A stretch of DNA of 61,255 bases from Candidatus Moranbacteria bacterium UBA2206. Its GTDB lineage: Bacteria > Patescibacteriota > Minisyncoccia > Moranbacterales > UBA2206. The stretch spans positions 1 through 61,255 of the forward strand of contig DCUU01000020.1 of assembly GCA_002328565.1 (NCBI GenBank). The letters run 5' to 3'. This document shows positions 7,852-16,080 of the stretch, one piece after another. Position numbers and translations under genes: made by a program. The notes beneath the pieces were generated by a model, which saw only the letters and a program-made list of their open reading frames with translations, was not told where the DNA came from and did no database searches. Positions within the stretch are counted from its first letter, which is position 1; each line of letters begins with the position of its first letter.

Positions 7852-8829
7852 ATGATTATTTTTCTCTTTGGTGATGATGCACTTCGCTCTAGCCAAAAAA
7901 TTAGCGAAATAAAAAATAAATTTTTATCTTCTGACAAGTCCGGTTCGGGCTTGTCAGTTTTTGACTATGCAGATGAGAATGAGGGTTCAAGAAAAATTGT
8001 CGAAGCTATAAACACCCCGAATTTATTAGCGCCTAAGAGACTTATAATTATTAAAAACCTAATTTCCAAAACTTTGGCCGAGGAACAGAAAAAAATTCTG
8101 GAATTTTTGAAAAAGAAAAAAAATTTAGGGCAAGACTTGGACGCGGTGATAATTTTTTGGGAAAGTGAGATGCCCAAGAAAAACAACGCTCTTTATAAAT
8201 TTTTAGTGGACAAAAACTCAGGAAGTAAAAGTCAGTATTTTGAAAAATTATCCGGCCTTAAACTAGAAGCGTGGATCCTAAAAACCTTGAAAGACACCAA
8301 TCCTATTTCAAGTATTTCTAAGGGTGCTCTTTCCAAATTGATTGCTTTTTGTGGAGAGGATAATTTTTTGTTATTTCAAGAAATTCAAAAACTAGTGTCT
8401 TATGCCGGAGAAAATTTGATTAGCGAAAAGGATGTGGAGCTTCTAGTCAAAGCTGATTTGAATAGTAATATTTTTGCAACAGTGGATGCACTTGGCGCGA
8501 ATAACAAAAAAGAAGCCCTTAGGCTTTTGCATGAACATTTGAAAAAAGGCGATGACCCATTCTATCTTTTGTCGATGTTTTTCTATCAATTTAGAAATAT
8601 GCTCAAAGTTGCAGATTTATATGAAAAAGGCATGCGCGCCGAATTTGATATCGCTCGCATGACCAAACTTCATCCCTTTGTCGTCAAAAAAACTTTGTCT
8701 CAAATGCGGAGTTTCACATTTTCCAAGTTAAAGAAAATTTATCAGACGCTGGGAGAAATTGATACTGCTGTCAAAACTGGGAAAGTCGAGATAAAATTGG
8801 CGTTGGATAAGTTTGTGGTGGAACTTTAA
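7852..8829 (+). CDS. holA: DNA polymerase III delta subunit
   Basis: A 325-aa clamp-loader delta subunit that opens the beta sliding clamp. The start MIIFLFGDDALRS and the AAA+-like lid and collar (KLIAFCGEDNFLLFQEIQKL, then DPFYLLSMFFYQFRNML) are typical. The protein lacks a P-loop, as expected for delta. A palindrome, CTGACAAGTCCG-GTT-CGGGCTTGTCAG (7931-7957), is inserted in frame at residues 27-36 (DKSGSGLS). It precedes the convergent rpsT gene; holA and rpsT are often neighbours in bacteria. Confidence 0.9.
   Translation: MIIFLFGDDALRSSQKISEIKNKFLSSDKSGSGLSVFDYADENEGSRKIVEAINTPNLLAPKRLIIIKNLISKTLAEEQKKILEFLKKKKNLGQDLDAVIIFWESEMPKKNNALYKFLVDKNSGSKSQYFEKLSGLKLEAWILKTLKDTNPISSISKGALSKLIAFCGEDNFLLFQEIQKLVSYAGENLISEKDVELLVKADLNSNIFATVDALGANNKKEALRLLHEHLKKGDDPFYLLSMFFYQFRNMLKVADLYEKGMRAEFDIARMTKLHPFVVKKTLSQMRSFTFSKLKKIYQTLGEIDTAVKTGKVEIKLALDKFVVEL
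7931..7957. repeat. Palindrome inside holA
   Basis: 12-bp arms with one G-T mismatch and a 3-nt loop. It encodes DKSGSGLS in a loop of the N-terminal domain. Confidence 0.75.
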
Positions 8830-8830
8830 A

Positions 8831-8957
8831 TCAGAACCACTGATTATCACATGAGCTCACATGATTTCACTTGAACAAAAAAACAAACCTCATGGTTTGT
8901 TTTTTTATAAAAAAATTCAGTGTAATCAGGATAATCAGCGCTAATCAGTGGTTCTGA
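8831..8957. repeat. Long inverted repeat bracketing the holA/rpsT terminator
   Basis: TCAGAACCACTGATTA (8831-8846) is repeated exactly in inverse at 8942-8957. The left arm starts 1 nt after the holA stop and the right arm abuts the rpsT stop. TAATCAG units recur in between (three copies at 8926-8948). Confidence 0.85.
8877..8906. terminator. Bidirectional terminator between holA and rpsT
   Basis: A 13-bp perfect stem, A-run plus CAAACC / GGTTTG plus T-run, with loop TCAT. It works for both convergent genes. Confidence 0.9.
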
Positions 8958-9233
8958 CTATTTCTTTGCTGTGGCGGCGGTTTTGACTTGCTTATTAAGT
9001 CGGGATTTCATGCGGGCGACGCCGTTTTTAGTGAGAACTTTCTTTTGAACAGCTTTGTCCAAGGCTTTCAGGGATTTTTTCAAGTATTCTTGCGCTTTGT
9101 CGATTTCGCCCTTAGAAAGAGCAGTTTTTGTGATTTTGATTGCGCTTCGAAATTGCCCCTTAATTTTATTATTCTTTTGGGTCTTTCTCTCAGTCACTCG
9201 CATGTACTTTTTGGCTGATTTGATGATTGGCAT
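8958..9233 (-). CDS. rpsT: 30S ribosomal protein S20
   Basis: This 91-aa basic, fully helical protein has the S20 start MPIIKSAKKYMRVTERKTQKN, KGQFRSAIK, then the helix with KALDKAVQKKVLTKNGVARM and KSRLNKQV. It binds 16S rRNA helices in the body of the small subunit. The 16-bp repeat arrays just upstream occupy its leader, and no Shine-Dalgarno site is visible. A weak promoter (TTGCCA, 17 bp, TAAAAA on the minus strand near 9340-9365) is possible. Confidence 0.93.
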   Translation of the reverse strand: MPIIKSAKKYMRVTERKTQKNNKIKGQFRSAIKITKTALSKGEIDKAQEYLKKSLKALDKAVQKKVLTKNGVARMKSRLNKQVKTAATAKK

Positions 9234-9240
9234 AAAATTT

Positions 9241-9322
9241 AGTTACAAGTCTATAAAGTTACAAGTCCATAAAGAACATCTTTATCGAACCTTTGACTTT
9301 ATAAACCTTTGACTTTATAAAC
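9241..9322. repeat. Inverted 16-bp tandem repeats upstream of rpsT
   Basis: AGTTACAAGTCTATAA (9241-9256) and AGTTACAAGTCCATAA (9257-9272) are followed, inverted, by two copies of ACCTTTGACTTTATAA (about 9290-9321). This is the same paired-array design as at other junctions but with a longer unit. It begins 7 nt upstream of the rpsT start codon. Confidence 0.82.
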
Positions 9323-9365
9323 TTTTAGACTCTCCTATTTTTAGCATAGCTTTCAAGTTTTGGCA

Positions 9366-9418
9366 AGCAAGCCTGCCGATGAGGTATGGCTTGTCCGCCG
9401 ATGAGGCGGATGATGAGG
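9366..9418. repeat. GATGAGG hairpin repeats between rpsT and a TrmB-like gene
   Basis: CTGCCGATGAGG, then TCCGCC-GATGA-GGCGGA and further GATGAGG. It is related to the palindromes inside mutM and murE and abuts the stop codon of the TrmB-like gene. Confidence 0.6.
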
Positions 9419-10186
9419 TTAAATTGTGGCTATCTCCCATAACATTTCAAACCACGCCTTATTCATCGCATAGATGTTTTTATCTTCAATCAGAATGGAA
9501 ATGATATTGGCCCCGTCAATTATCTGATGGGAGATTTTACCGTCGTAAATTTGCACATCAGATTTGAAAGGGAAGTTAGTTTTTTCTAGATATTTGATTT
9601 CAGTAATAGCATCATATCTATCATCGCTAGTCCCAAAAGCCATTTCTGGTTTTTTCCCAACCCGCAGAATTCTTTTTTTCACACCACGCCGAATTCTTTT
9701 TCGTTTGTATTCTGCGTTTATTTCTTTAAACTTCTCTTCTTCGTTTAGAGAATCGGTGTTTATGAAAAGCAGAATTTCAGTTTGAGTTGTGAGTGTATCA
9801 TCCAAAATCTTTTCCATGCCCTCGGCGCCTTCGTAGAATTTTACCCCTGGTCTATTAATGGTGAGATTATAGTTAGAAACCAAGGAGGGGAGCACTTCTT
9901 CAAAAATCTTTTTGTTTTGGCTAATTTCTCTTTCTTTGCTTTCTAATATCTTTTCCAAAGCGCGCGGATGAGTAGCTCGAAAGCGCGCCACTTCTTTGGT
10001 TTTTTCAATTTTTTCCACAAGTTCCAGTGCTAAAAGTTCTTCCATGGCTTTATACACCACTCCGCGAGGCTGATTGATGCTTTTGGCAATGTCTCTGGCT
10101 TTGGCTTCGCCAAACTCAAAAAGAAAGTCCATCACCGCGGATTGGGTTTTAGTCAGGCCGAATTGTTGCAATTGATCCTTAAACAT
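9419..10186 (-). CDS. TrmB-like transcriptional regulator (copy 2)
   Basis: A 255-aa protein with an N-terminal winged helix (FGLTKTQSAVMDFLFEFG, then ARDIAKSINQPRGVVYKAM) and a C-terminal domain with TEILLFINTDSL, the charged KRKRIRRGVKKRILRVGK and ISILIEDKNIYAMN. The C-terminal half resembles copy 1 (2043), for example a basic IRRGVKK element in both. A palindromic repeat separates it from the ORF6N gene upstream, so the two may share a transcript. Ligand unknown. Confidence 0.75.
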   Translation of the reverse strand: MFKDQLQQFGLTKTQSAVMDFLFEFGEAKARDIAKSINQPRGVVYKAMEELLALELVEKIEKTKEVARFRATHPRALEKILESKEREISQNKKIFEEVLPSLVSNYNLTINRPGVKFYEGAEGMEKILDDTLTTQTEILLFINTDSLNEEEKFKEINAEYKRKRIRRGVKKRILRVGKKPEMAFGTSDDRYDAITEIKYLEKTNFPFKSDVQIYDGKISHQIIDGANIISILIEDKNIYAMNKAWFEMLWEIATI

Positions 10187-10196
10187 TTTGTTGACT

Positions 10197-10256
10197 TGTC
10201 ATCCTGAACTTGATTCAGGATCTAATTTGAGATGCTGAAATAAATTTAGCATGACA
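10197..10256. repeat. TGTCAT...ATGACA palindromic element, intergenic copy
   Basis: 60 bp that begins TGTCATCCTGAACTTGATTC and ends GCATGACA, with two internal inverted repeats. The same element lies in frame inside femX (twice) and murE. Confidence 0.85.
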
Positions 10257-10269
10257 AAGGAGAATAATT

Positions 10270-10785
10270 TTATTTAAAACCAATTTTATCTTTTGGCATT
10301 GCATCTTCTTTCATCAGACTAGCAATCATTTGAAAAACTATTTTGAAATTCTTGTCATATTTACTTTCAATCTTTTCCATTTTTTCTTGTAGTTGTTTAT
10401 GTGTGGACAAAATTTCTCGAAGTTTTACGAAAGTTCGCACCACCTGAATGCTGACCGCTACCGCTCGTTTACTTTTCAAAACTGCCGAAAGCATCGCGAC
10501 GCCTTGTTCGGTGAAAACATAAGGGAGATATTTTGAATACTGTCCCATTTCTAAGGTTCCAAATTGGTACCTTAGAATTTTCGCCTCTTTTTCATTTAAT
10601 TGAAACATAAAATCTTCTGGAAAACGATCTAAATTTCTTTTGACAGCTTTGTTTAGCGCTTTTGTTTCTACATTGTAAAGTTCGGCTAAGTCGCGATCGA
10701 ACATTACCTTTTCCCCGCGAATCATATAGATTTTGCCAATTATTCTTTCGTGGGGGATTAATTGTTGGTTTGTGTTTTTTGTCAT
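10270..10785 (-). CDS. ORF6N domain DNA-binding protein
   Basis: A 171-aa protein with an N-terminal ORF6N domain (IIGKIYMIRGEKVMFDRDLA, ELYNVETKALNKAVKRN, RFPEDFMFQL, YVFTEQGVAMLSAVL) and a C-terminal coiled-coil (about 115-160). ORF6N belongs to the KilA-N/BRO group found in phages and mobile elements and is thought to bind DNA. It has its own promoter at 10818-10846. No phage genes are adjacent. Its target is unknown. Confidence 0.85.
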   Translation of the reverse strand: MTKNTNQQLIPHERIIGKIYMIRGEKVMFDRDLAELYNVETKALNKAVKRNLDRFPEDFMFQLNEKEAKILRYQFGTLEMGQYSKYLPYVFTEQGVAMLSAVLKSKRAVAVSIQVVRTFVKLREILSTHKQLQEKMEKIESKYDKNFKIVFQMIASLMKEDAMPKDKIGFK

Positions 10786-10817
10786 ATTTTTTGGTTTTTT
10801 ATTGATTTTATACTCTA

Positions 10818-10846
10818 ATTCTAGCAGATTATTTGATATTTGTCAA
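10818..10846 (-). promoter_or_regulatory. Promoter of the ORF6N gene
   Basis: On the minus strand, TTGACA (10846-10841), 17 bp, TAGAAT (10823-10818), about 35 nt upstream of the start codon. Confidence 0.75.
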
Positions 10847-10941
10847 TATAAAAAATGACACTTTTTCAACGAAAATAAGCCAAAATAGTCTTTTATGGTA
10901 GGGATAATGAAGACAAAACAAATAAAATGTATCAAATATTA

Positions 10942-10970
10942 TTGACGAAATGATTAGAAAATGGTATACT
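10942..10970 (+). promoter_or_regulatory. Promoter of the 89-aa ORF cassette
   Basis: TTGACG (10942-10947), 17 bp, TATACT (10965-10970). It gives a leader of about 140 nt. The first bases of the predicted transcript hold an eight-codon ORF (ATGATG at 10979 to TAA at 11005, MMKNLRVV). The rest of the 330-bp gap holds the divergent ORF6N promoter and nothing else recognisable. Confidence 0.7.
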
Positions 10971-11115
10971 ACGCAGTTATGATGAAAAATTTGAGGGTTG
11001 TTTAAAAAATAAGTAAACTGTAAAAACCCAGATTCGCAATTAGGCGGATGGTCGATAACTACACTGATGGAAAAATTATCCAGCTCGGCGGATCAGATCG
11101 AGCAAGGAGGAAAAG

Positions 11116-11385
11116 ATGAGAAAAATGACTATTGAAGAAGCGAAAAAAATAGAAGAGTGTTTAATTGCTTATAAATACGGTCAGGGGGGTGCGGATGTAT
11201 TTATGAGAGCATTGATTGGCAGGGGCGAGTATTATTTAGTTAGTCGGCCTGTGCCAGAGGGCCAGAGAATTTATAGATCGGTGGTACAAGGTCATTCCAA
11301 GAAATGGGATGACTGGACTTACCGGTGGGTTTGGGAGGATTCATTAAGAACCCCCACTGGATATGAGAAAGTTATGATAGAGTAA
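11116..11385 (+). CDS. Hypothetical small protein, 89 aa
   Basis: Not recognised. The protein is aromatic-rich (YKYGQGGADVFMRALIGRG, YRSVVQGHSKKWDDWTYRWV), soluble, and has no Cys pair or membrane segment. The start is fixed by a strong AAGGAGG site 6 nt upstream, unlike most housekeeping genes here. It lies on a long-leader transcript and is followed by two stable hairpins and an XRE-type regulator with the same kind of ribosome-binding site. The pair could be a small-gene cassette. Confidence 0.6.
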   Translation: MRKMTIEEAKKIEECLIAYKYGQGGADVFMRALIGRGEYYLVSRPVPEGQRIYRSVVQGHSKKWDDWTYRWVWEDSLRTPTGYEKVMIE

Positions 11386-11428
11386 AAGTGGAGTTTTTGG
11401 TCTCCTAATTAAAACCAAAACCATTAAC

Positions 11429-11507
11429 GGCGGAAGAATTTGTGAACCACACAAACTTCCGCCCTTATTACGAATCCATAAGGCTGGCTTGTGGATTTGG
11501 AAATAAG
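11429..11507 (+). other. Two tandem RNA hairpins between the 89-aa ORF and the XRE gene
   Basis: Hairpin 1 (11429-11463): GGCGGAAG, inner TTTGTG, loop, CACAAA, then CTTCCGCC. Hairpin 2 (11464-11507): CTTATT with inner AATCCATAAG, matched by CTTGTGGATT and AATAAG. Neither ends in a T-run, so they look like mRNA structure or processing sites rather than terminators. Confidence 0.65.
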
Positions 11508-11533
11508 GAGAAATAAAAAAAGGAGGTTTTAAG

Positions 11534-11872
11534 ATGATAGAATTTGAGGAATTTAAAAAAACTATAGGCGAGGAAGTAAAAAAAAGAAGACAGGCTCTTG
11601 GATTAACACAAAAAAAACTTGCCGATAGAATTGGTATTTCGCAGACTATGGGCACTGCGATGGAAACAACTAATCCTCCAATAGTACTCAATAACATATG
11701 GAGGTTATGTGAAGCTTTAGGGTGTGACCCGATTGAATTTCTAAATTCAATTGTTGGAAAACATCTTCCGGCTCCGGCTCCAGCTCTAGAGGAAAAAATA
11801 GAAAGGGCTGTTCTTGGAGCCTTAAAGGGGGCATCGAAAGATGTCACGGTGATAATTCTAAAAGTGGAGTGA
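11534..11872 (+). CDS. XRE-family helix-turn-helix regulator
   Basis: A 112-aa protein. Residues 5-65 form a Cro/C1-type HTH (EVKKRRQALGLTQKKLADRI, GISQTM, then ALGCDPIEFLNSIV). An Ala/Pro linker (LPAPAPALEEK) leads to a short helical tail. The start is set by an AAGGAGG site. It is probably co-transcribed with the 89-aa ORF and may control it, as in toxin-antitoxin or stress cassettes, but that is inference. A strong terminator follows. Confidence 0.8.
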   Translation: MIEFEEFKKTIGEEVKKRRQALGLTQKKLADRIGISQTMGTAMETTNPPIVLNNIWRLCEALGCDPIEFLNSIVGKHLPAPAPALEEKIERAVLGALKGASKDVTVIILKVE

Positions 11873-11904
11873 AAACTCTCAAAGGAGGTGTGAAAATAAT
11901 TTCG

Positions 11905-11930
11905 GGCAGTCCAACGTGGCTGCCTTTTTT
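11905..11930 (+). terminator. Terminator of the XRE cassette
   Basis: GGCAG-T-CCA-ACG-TGG-CTGCC followed by six T. Confidence 0.88.
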
Positions 11931-11974
11931 ATTTCATCTTTTTTGACTATCGTGATAAAATAAAGGAAATATAA

Positions 11975-14236
11975 GTGAAAAATATGTTTAAAATGGACAA
12001 CGCTTTTTCTAAGGCAGGAATGATAGAAAAAAACAAAGTTGAAGGCAAGAAAGATTCGATAGAAAAAGATGAAAAGATTAAAAAAAAGATATTGAAATTT
12101 CTTGAAGAAGAAGGTGTTTTGAGATATGAAAATGAAATTAGTGTTGTGAACATTGATACCCTAAAAACAGCAGAACTTTTTCAAAAAATGAGACAACAAG
12201 GAATTGGAAGAGTTAGAAAAAAAGAGGAAAAATTATCAGGAGGAGCTGGAGCGGTCTATAAGTTTTTACAAGATATGGAAGTTGTTTCCATAGAAGATTT
12301 TGAGGAATCAAAAAATAGTGGAAAAGAAATAAAAACAAAATCATTATTCAATGTTCCTGAGAGCATAGAAGATGCTTTTGATCCGGAATTAATCAGGAAC
12401 AAGGAATACTATCTCAATTTATGGGATACTTATGAAAATAATATTCAATGGGGGCAAGGAGTAGAGGTAAAAAATGGAGAAAAATTAAACATGGAAGAAT
12501 TGCATTTTGCAACAACGCTCTTTCGAGACTTAAAAGCCAAACGTGATGAAAACGGAATATTATTAGTTTATGATGAAAAACAAGATGGATATATAAGACC
12601 CAGCTTTGAATGGTTAAAGAAAAATACAAGTAGGCTTGATAAGGAAGAGGGAAGAGATGAATTTTTGAAAAATAATTGTAGCTATTTATTGGAAAAAGGA
12701 TTAATTAGCCATGCGGATTTTTATCAATTTTCTTTGGGAGAAAGGCTTGGTTATGCTAGACCAACAAAAGAAATTAGCACTGGCTCTCCTTATATAATGT
12801 TAAAAGACGTTCAGTATTATATGGGGAAGGAATTTTTTATTTTTGATGGTGAAAAAATTCCTACAAAAAATATGAAAGTAGTTTTGCTTGATGAGGAGAC
12901 TGGAGGAATTATTTCTCTTGACAACGGCGCAGAAAATTTGAAATACATTTTTAGTTTATTAAATGAAGAAGAAAAAAATCAAAGAGAAAATGAAAATGTT
13001 TCAACGTATGTTGATATTGGTGGGAAAGAGGTTAAGGAGAGAACAAAATTATGGAAAGTAGATGAAAATATTCCTCAGCGAAAAGATGAGACTGACAATG
13101 ATTATGCTGAGAAAATTTCACATTTGAAAGATTTTGGATATGTCGACGATATAACTAATAAGTTTGCGGATAATTGTCATGTAAAAATGTTAAAATTGAG
13201 CTGGCGAGAACAATCTTGGGTTGCTTCTTTAGCTTACGAAATGGATCTCAATGGAAACGGAAAAGATCTAATAGCTTTTACTAGAAAATACAGAGAAGAG
13301 GGGTTGAAGTGTTTCCTTTCTCAGGAATTTGATCAAAATAATGGACAGAAAATTATAGACATTGGAGAAAAAATAGAAACCAAAGAAGCACAAAAAGTTT
13401 TTGCTAAAATTGTCGAGCTTGGGGATTTAGCACAGAAAAAAGATGAAGAATTATCAAAAATTATTTATAAAGACAATCAAAAAGAACTTCCTGCTAGTGT
13501 GCAAACGGAACTTTTGCGAAAAGCGCATAATATCATTTCTCGATTTAGTGATGAGTTGAAAGATGGAGAAAAACCGGATGAGGAAAAAATTGCAAAAATT
13601 TTGAAAGATTTGGAACAAAGCCGAATCGAAATTGATCTCGTAGCTTCGCTTTTGATTGCGGGGAAAAAAGAAGGCGAAGTGCAAAGCCTAGAAGATATAA
13701 AAGGTTTGGAAATTTCTGAAATTAGCGGGAAAGAGGTTTTAGAAAATTCAGAATTGATAGGTAGACTTCGGGAAATGTATCTCGCGAACAATTCTCACAA
13801 ATCAAAAGAAGATTTGGAAAGGCTAATGAATGATTTTGAAAAACATTTGGAGCACGATGCAAAATTCTATTTGGTCTATTTTGATAAAGATGGAAAAAGT
13901 GGAGATAAAAAATTAGAAAACCTAGCGGGTTTTATGCGCTCGTCGAATTTCGATGGGATAAAAAAATTACCGGAGGGCGAAAGATATTTGGGTGCTATGA
14001 ATATTGATCCACTCTTGCAAAAATTCTATTTCGGAGATAATTTTTCCCGAGAGACTAATGAGAGAGAGTTAGTTTCCGGAGCTAAAAAATTAATTGCTCA
14101 TGTGCCAGAAGGTGGTAGAACTTATGAATTGCTTATGAAACAAGGATTTAAAAGAGTTGCTCAGGAAGGGGAATATAAAAATGACGACGGGAGTGTTTTG
14201 GCGAGGAGGCTAAGGGTGGAATTGACTAAAGACTAA
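11975..14236 (+). CDS. Hypothetical 753-aa charged protein
   Basis: Not recognised. A large, Lys/Glu-rich soluble protein without membrane segments. The middle (about 460-620) is predicted helical. The C-terminal part (about 620-753) has FYLVYFDKDGK, GERYLGAMNIDPLLQKFYFG and RTYELLMKQGFKRV, which resembles an acetyltransferase-like (GNAT) fold ending in a GF element; this is only a suggestion. The start chosen is GTG at 11975, preceded by AAGGA at good spacing. ATG codons at 11984 and 11993 are alternatives. It is immediately followed by ruvA and may share its transcript. Confidence 0.7.
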   Translation: MKNMFKMDNAFSKAGMIEKNKVEGKKDSIEKDEKIKKKILKFLEEEGVLRYENEISVVNIDTLKTAELFQKMRQQGIGRVRKKEEKLSGGAGAVYKFLQDMEVVSIEDFEESKNSGKEIKTKSLFNVPESIEDAFDPELIRNKEYYLNLWDTYENNIQWGQGVEVKNGEKLNMEELHFATTLFRDLKAKRDENGILLVYDEKQDGYIRPSFEWLKKNTSRLDKEEGRDEFLKNNCSYLLEKGLISHADFYQFSLGERLGYARPTKEISTGSPYIMLKDVQYYMGKEFFIFDGEKIPTKNMKVVLLDEETGGIISLDNGAENLKYIFSLLNEEEKNQRENENVSTYVDIGGKEVKERTKLWKVDENIPQRKDETDNDYAEKISHLKDFGYVDDITNKFADNCHVKMLKLSWREQSWVASLAYEMDLNGNGKDLIAFTRKYREEGLKCFLSQEFDQNNGQKIIDIGEKIETKEAQKVFAKIVELGDLAQKKDEELSKIIYKDNQKELPASVQTELLRKAHNIISRFSDELKDGEKPDEEKIAKILKDLEQSRIEIDLVASLLIAGKKEGEVQSLEDIKGLEISEISGKEVLENSELIGRLREMYLANNSHKSKEDLERLMNDFEKHLEHDAKFYLVYFDKDGKSGDKKLENLAGFMRSSNFDGIKKLPEGERYLGAMNIDPLLQKFYFGDNFSRETNERELVSGAKKLIAHVPEGGRTYELLMKQGFKRVAQEGEYKNDDGSVLARRLRVELTKD

Positions 14237-14256
14237 ATTAAAAGGACAATATAGAT

Positions 14257-14829
14257 ATGATTGCAAAACTAACGGGGAAAATTGAATATCTCAAAAGTAA
14301 CTATGCGGTAGTGGATGTGAATAATATTGGCTACAAAGTATATTTGTCAGCTTATACTTTTGGGAAAGTGGCGGGAATACCGGAAGTGAGTTTGTTTATT
14401 CACACCTATGTGCGGGAAGACACTCTGGCACTGTATGGTTTTTTGACGAGCGAAGAATTGGAAATGTTTGAACTTTTGATTTCCATTTCTGGTATCGGTC
14501 CAAAAGCGGGCATGGGAATTCTTTCTATTGCTACGCCCAAAACAATCAAGACTGCTATTCTCAACGAAGACCCATCGATTCTCACAAAAGTTTCCGGCAT
14601 TGGCAAAAAAACCGCCGAGCGAGTTATTTTGGAACTGCGAAACAAAGTAGCGGACATGACTACTGGCGAAAAAGAGGAAGCGACAATTGATTCAGATGCA
14701 ATCGAAGCACTTATCACGATGGGCTACAGCGTCACCGAAGCGCGCGATGCTCTTAAGATTGTTCCGTTGGATGTAAAAGATGTGGGACAGAGAGTGAAGA
14801 TGGCGCTTAGGAATTTGGGGAGGAAATAA
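14257..14829 (+). CDS. ruvA: Holliday junction branch migration protein RuvA
   Basis: A 190-aa protein with the N-terminal OB fold (MIAKLTGKIEYLKSNYAVVD, NNIGYKVYLS), two helix-hairpin-helix motifs (ISISGIGPKAGMGIL; LTKVSGIGKKTAERVILEL) and a C-terminal domain III (IEALITMGYSVTEARDAL) that contacts RuvB. It targets RuvB to four-way junctions. No ruvB or ruvC lies in this window. The TAA stop runs into a TACGAAT repeat array that supplies the start codon of the next gene. Confidence 0.95.
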   Translation: MIAKLTGKIEYLKSNYAVVDVNNIGYKVYLSAYTFGKVAGIPEVSLFIHTYVREDTLALYGFLTSEELEMFELLISISGIGPKAGMGILSIATPKTIKTAILNEDPSILTKVSGIGKKTAERVILELRNKVADMTTGEKEEATIDSDAIEALITMGYSVTEARDALKIVPLDVKDVGQRVKMALRNLGRK

Positions 14830-14833
14830 TTCT

Positions 14834-14870
14834 TACGAATTACTAATCTATTACAAATATACGAATGTAC
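14834..14870 (+). repeat. TACGAAT/TACTAAT repeat array at the ruvA-femX junction
   Basis: Units TACGAAT (14834-14840), TACTAAT (14841-14847), TACAAAT, TACGAAT and TACGAAA. The femX ATG (14865-14867) is formed within the last units; no Shine-Dalgarno site precedes it. Confidence 0.8.
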
Positions 14871-15962
14871 GAAAATTTAGAAAATAAAAAAGACTTTTTG
14901 CAATCTGAGCAGTGGCGGAAATTTCAGGAGGCGGTGGGGCGAAAGACTTTTGAAATTACCTCATCCGCCCTACGGGCACCTTCTCCTTATAAAGGAGAAG
15001 GGGATTTTTATTTTTATGCCGGTATAATTGAGCATAGCTTGCCGATAGTGGGGAAATATTTTTATGTGCCTCGTGGTCCTGTCATTTGTCATCCTGGATT
15101 TATTTCAGGATCCAAAGAAGAGATACTGAAACAAGTTCAGCATGACATGGAAAAATTAATTGATTTAGCGAAAAAAGAAAAGGTGGGGTGGATTCGGATT
15201 GAGCCGGAAAATGAGAAAATTTTAAACTTAATTAAAAATAATACGAAAAATAAAATTACTAAAGCTCCGCATGATATGCAACCGAAGGAAACTCTGATAG
15301 TAGATATTTCAAAAAGCGAAGAAGAACTTTTGGCGGGGATGAAAAGTAAGACACGCTATAATATAAAATTGGCGGAGAAAAAGGGAATAAAAGTTTTTAA
15401 TAATTGTCATCCTGAACTTGTTTCAGGATCTAATTCTGATTTAGAGATACCGAAACAAGTTCGGCATGACAAGGATTTTTATACTGAAGAGTTTTTGAGA
15501 CTGACAAAAGTTATGTCTGAGCGACAAGGGATTAAAACTCACAGCGATGAATATTATCGAAAGATGTTTGAAATTATTCCGGAGAATATAATTAAATTAT
15601 ATGTGGCAGAATATGACGAGAAAATTATCGCAGCTAATATCGTTGTTTTTTACGAAGATACTGCCTATTATTTGCACGGAGCATCGGATGATAAATATAA
15701 AAATTTGATGGCGCCGCATCTCTTGCAATGGCGTCAAATTCAAGACGCACGCGAAGCTGGATGCAAGAAGTATGATTTTTGCGGAGTAAAGGTGAATAAT
15801 AAAAAAGGAAGATCATGGGAGGGAGTGACTAGGTTTAAGCTAGGATTTTCTCCAAACACTGAACCAGTTGAATTCCCTGGGAGTTATGATATTATTATTA
15901 GTCCAGTGAGGTATTGGGGGTATAGAATAATTCAAAAAGTAAAAAGTTTTGTAAGAAGGTAG
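14865..15962 (+). CDS. FemAB/FemX-type peptidoglycan amino-acid transferase
   Basis: Adds amino acids from aminoacyl-tRNA to peptidoglycan precursors in FemX relatives. The family features are SKTRYNIKLAEKKGIKV, then YYLHGASDDKYKNLMAPHLL and a C-terminal KKYDFCGV, together a double GNAT-like fold. It precedes a murE-like ligase, consistent with wall synthesis. Three foreign palindromes are read in frame: 14960-15000 (SSALRAPSPYKGEG, about residues 33-46), 15087-15147 (residues 75-95) and 15405-15471 (residues 181-203, CHPELVSGS type). Together they account for about 56 of 365 residues. The last codons run into another 120-bp palindrome. Confidence 0.88.
   Translation: MYENLENKKDFLQSEQWRKFQEAVGRKTFEITSSALRAPSPYKGEGDFYFYAGIIEHSLPIVGKYFYVPRGPVICHPGFISGSKEEILKQVQHDMEKLIDLAKKEKVGWIRIEPENEKILNLIKNNTKNKITKAPHDMQPKETLIVDISKSEEELLAGMKSKTRYNIKLAEKKGIKVFNNCHPELVSGSNSDLEIPKQVRHDKDFYTEEFLRLTKVMSERQGIKTHSDEYYRKMFEIIPENIIKLYVAEYDEKIIAANIVVFYEDTAYYLHGASDDKYKNLMAPHLLQWRQIQDAREAGCKKYDFCGVKVNNKKGRSWEGVTRFKLGFSPNTEPVEFPGSYDIIISPVRYWGYRIIQKVKSFVRR
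14960..15000. repeat. Palindromic insertion 1 in femX
   Basis: CCTCATCCGCCCTACGGGC leads into a perfect hairpin, CTTCTCCTT (14980-14988) with AAGGAGAAG (14992-15000). It encodes SSALRAPSPYKGEG. Confidence 0.75.
15087..15147. repeat. TGTCAT...ATGACA element inside femX, copy 1
   Basis: 61 bp, in frame (CHPGFISGSKEEILKQVQHD). It has the same termini and internal CCTG..CAGG and CTGAAAC..GTTCAG arms as the intergenic copy at 10197. Confidence 0.85.
15405..15471. repeat. TGTCAT...ATGACA element inside femX, copy 2
   Basis: 67 bp, in frame, read as CHPELVSGSNSDLEIPKQV followed by RHD. Same termini as the other copies. Confidence 0.88.
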
Positions 15963-16080
15963 TGTCCCGCACAAAATTCCAATAAGGATTTATTTAATTT
16001 AATGATTTATGTGCGTGGCCCGTCTAGCGACTAGTTTAGGGATAATTCAAAATTATTAGAGCGAATTTTTGCGGGATACT
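15961..16080. repeat. 120-bp imperfect palindrome after femX
   Basis: AGTGTCCCGCACAAAATTCC at the left end matches the inverse of the right end (AGTATCCCGCAAAAATTCGC) at 16 of 20 positions. The femX TAG stop overlaps its first two bases. It looks like a miniature inverted-repeat element without coding capacity. Confidence 0.7.

Noticed and set aside
11429..11507. Riboswitch call for the double hairpin
   Set aside because: No known aptamer consensus could be matched by eye, and the hairpins lie between two genes without an expression platform.
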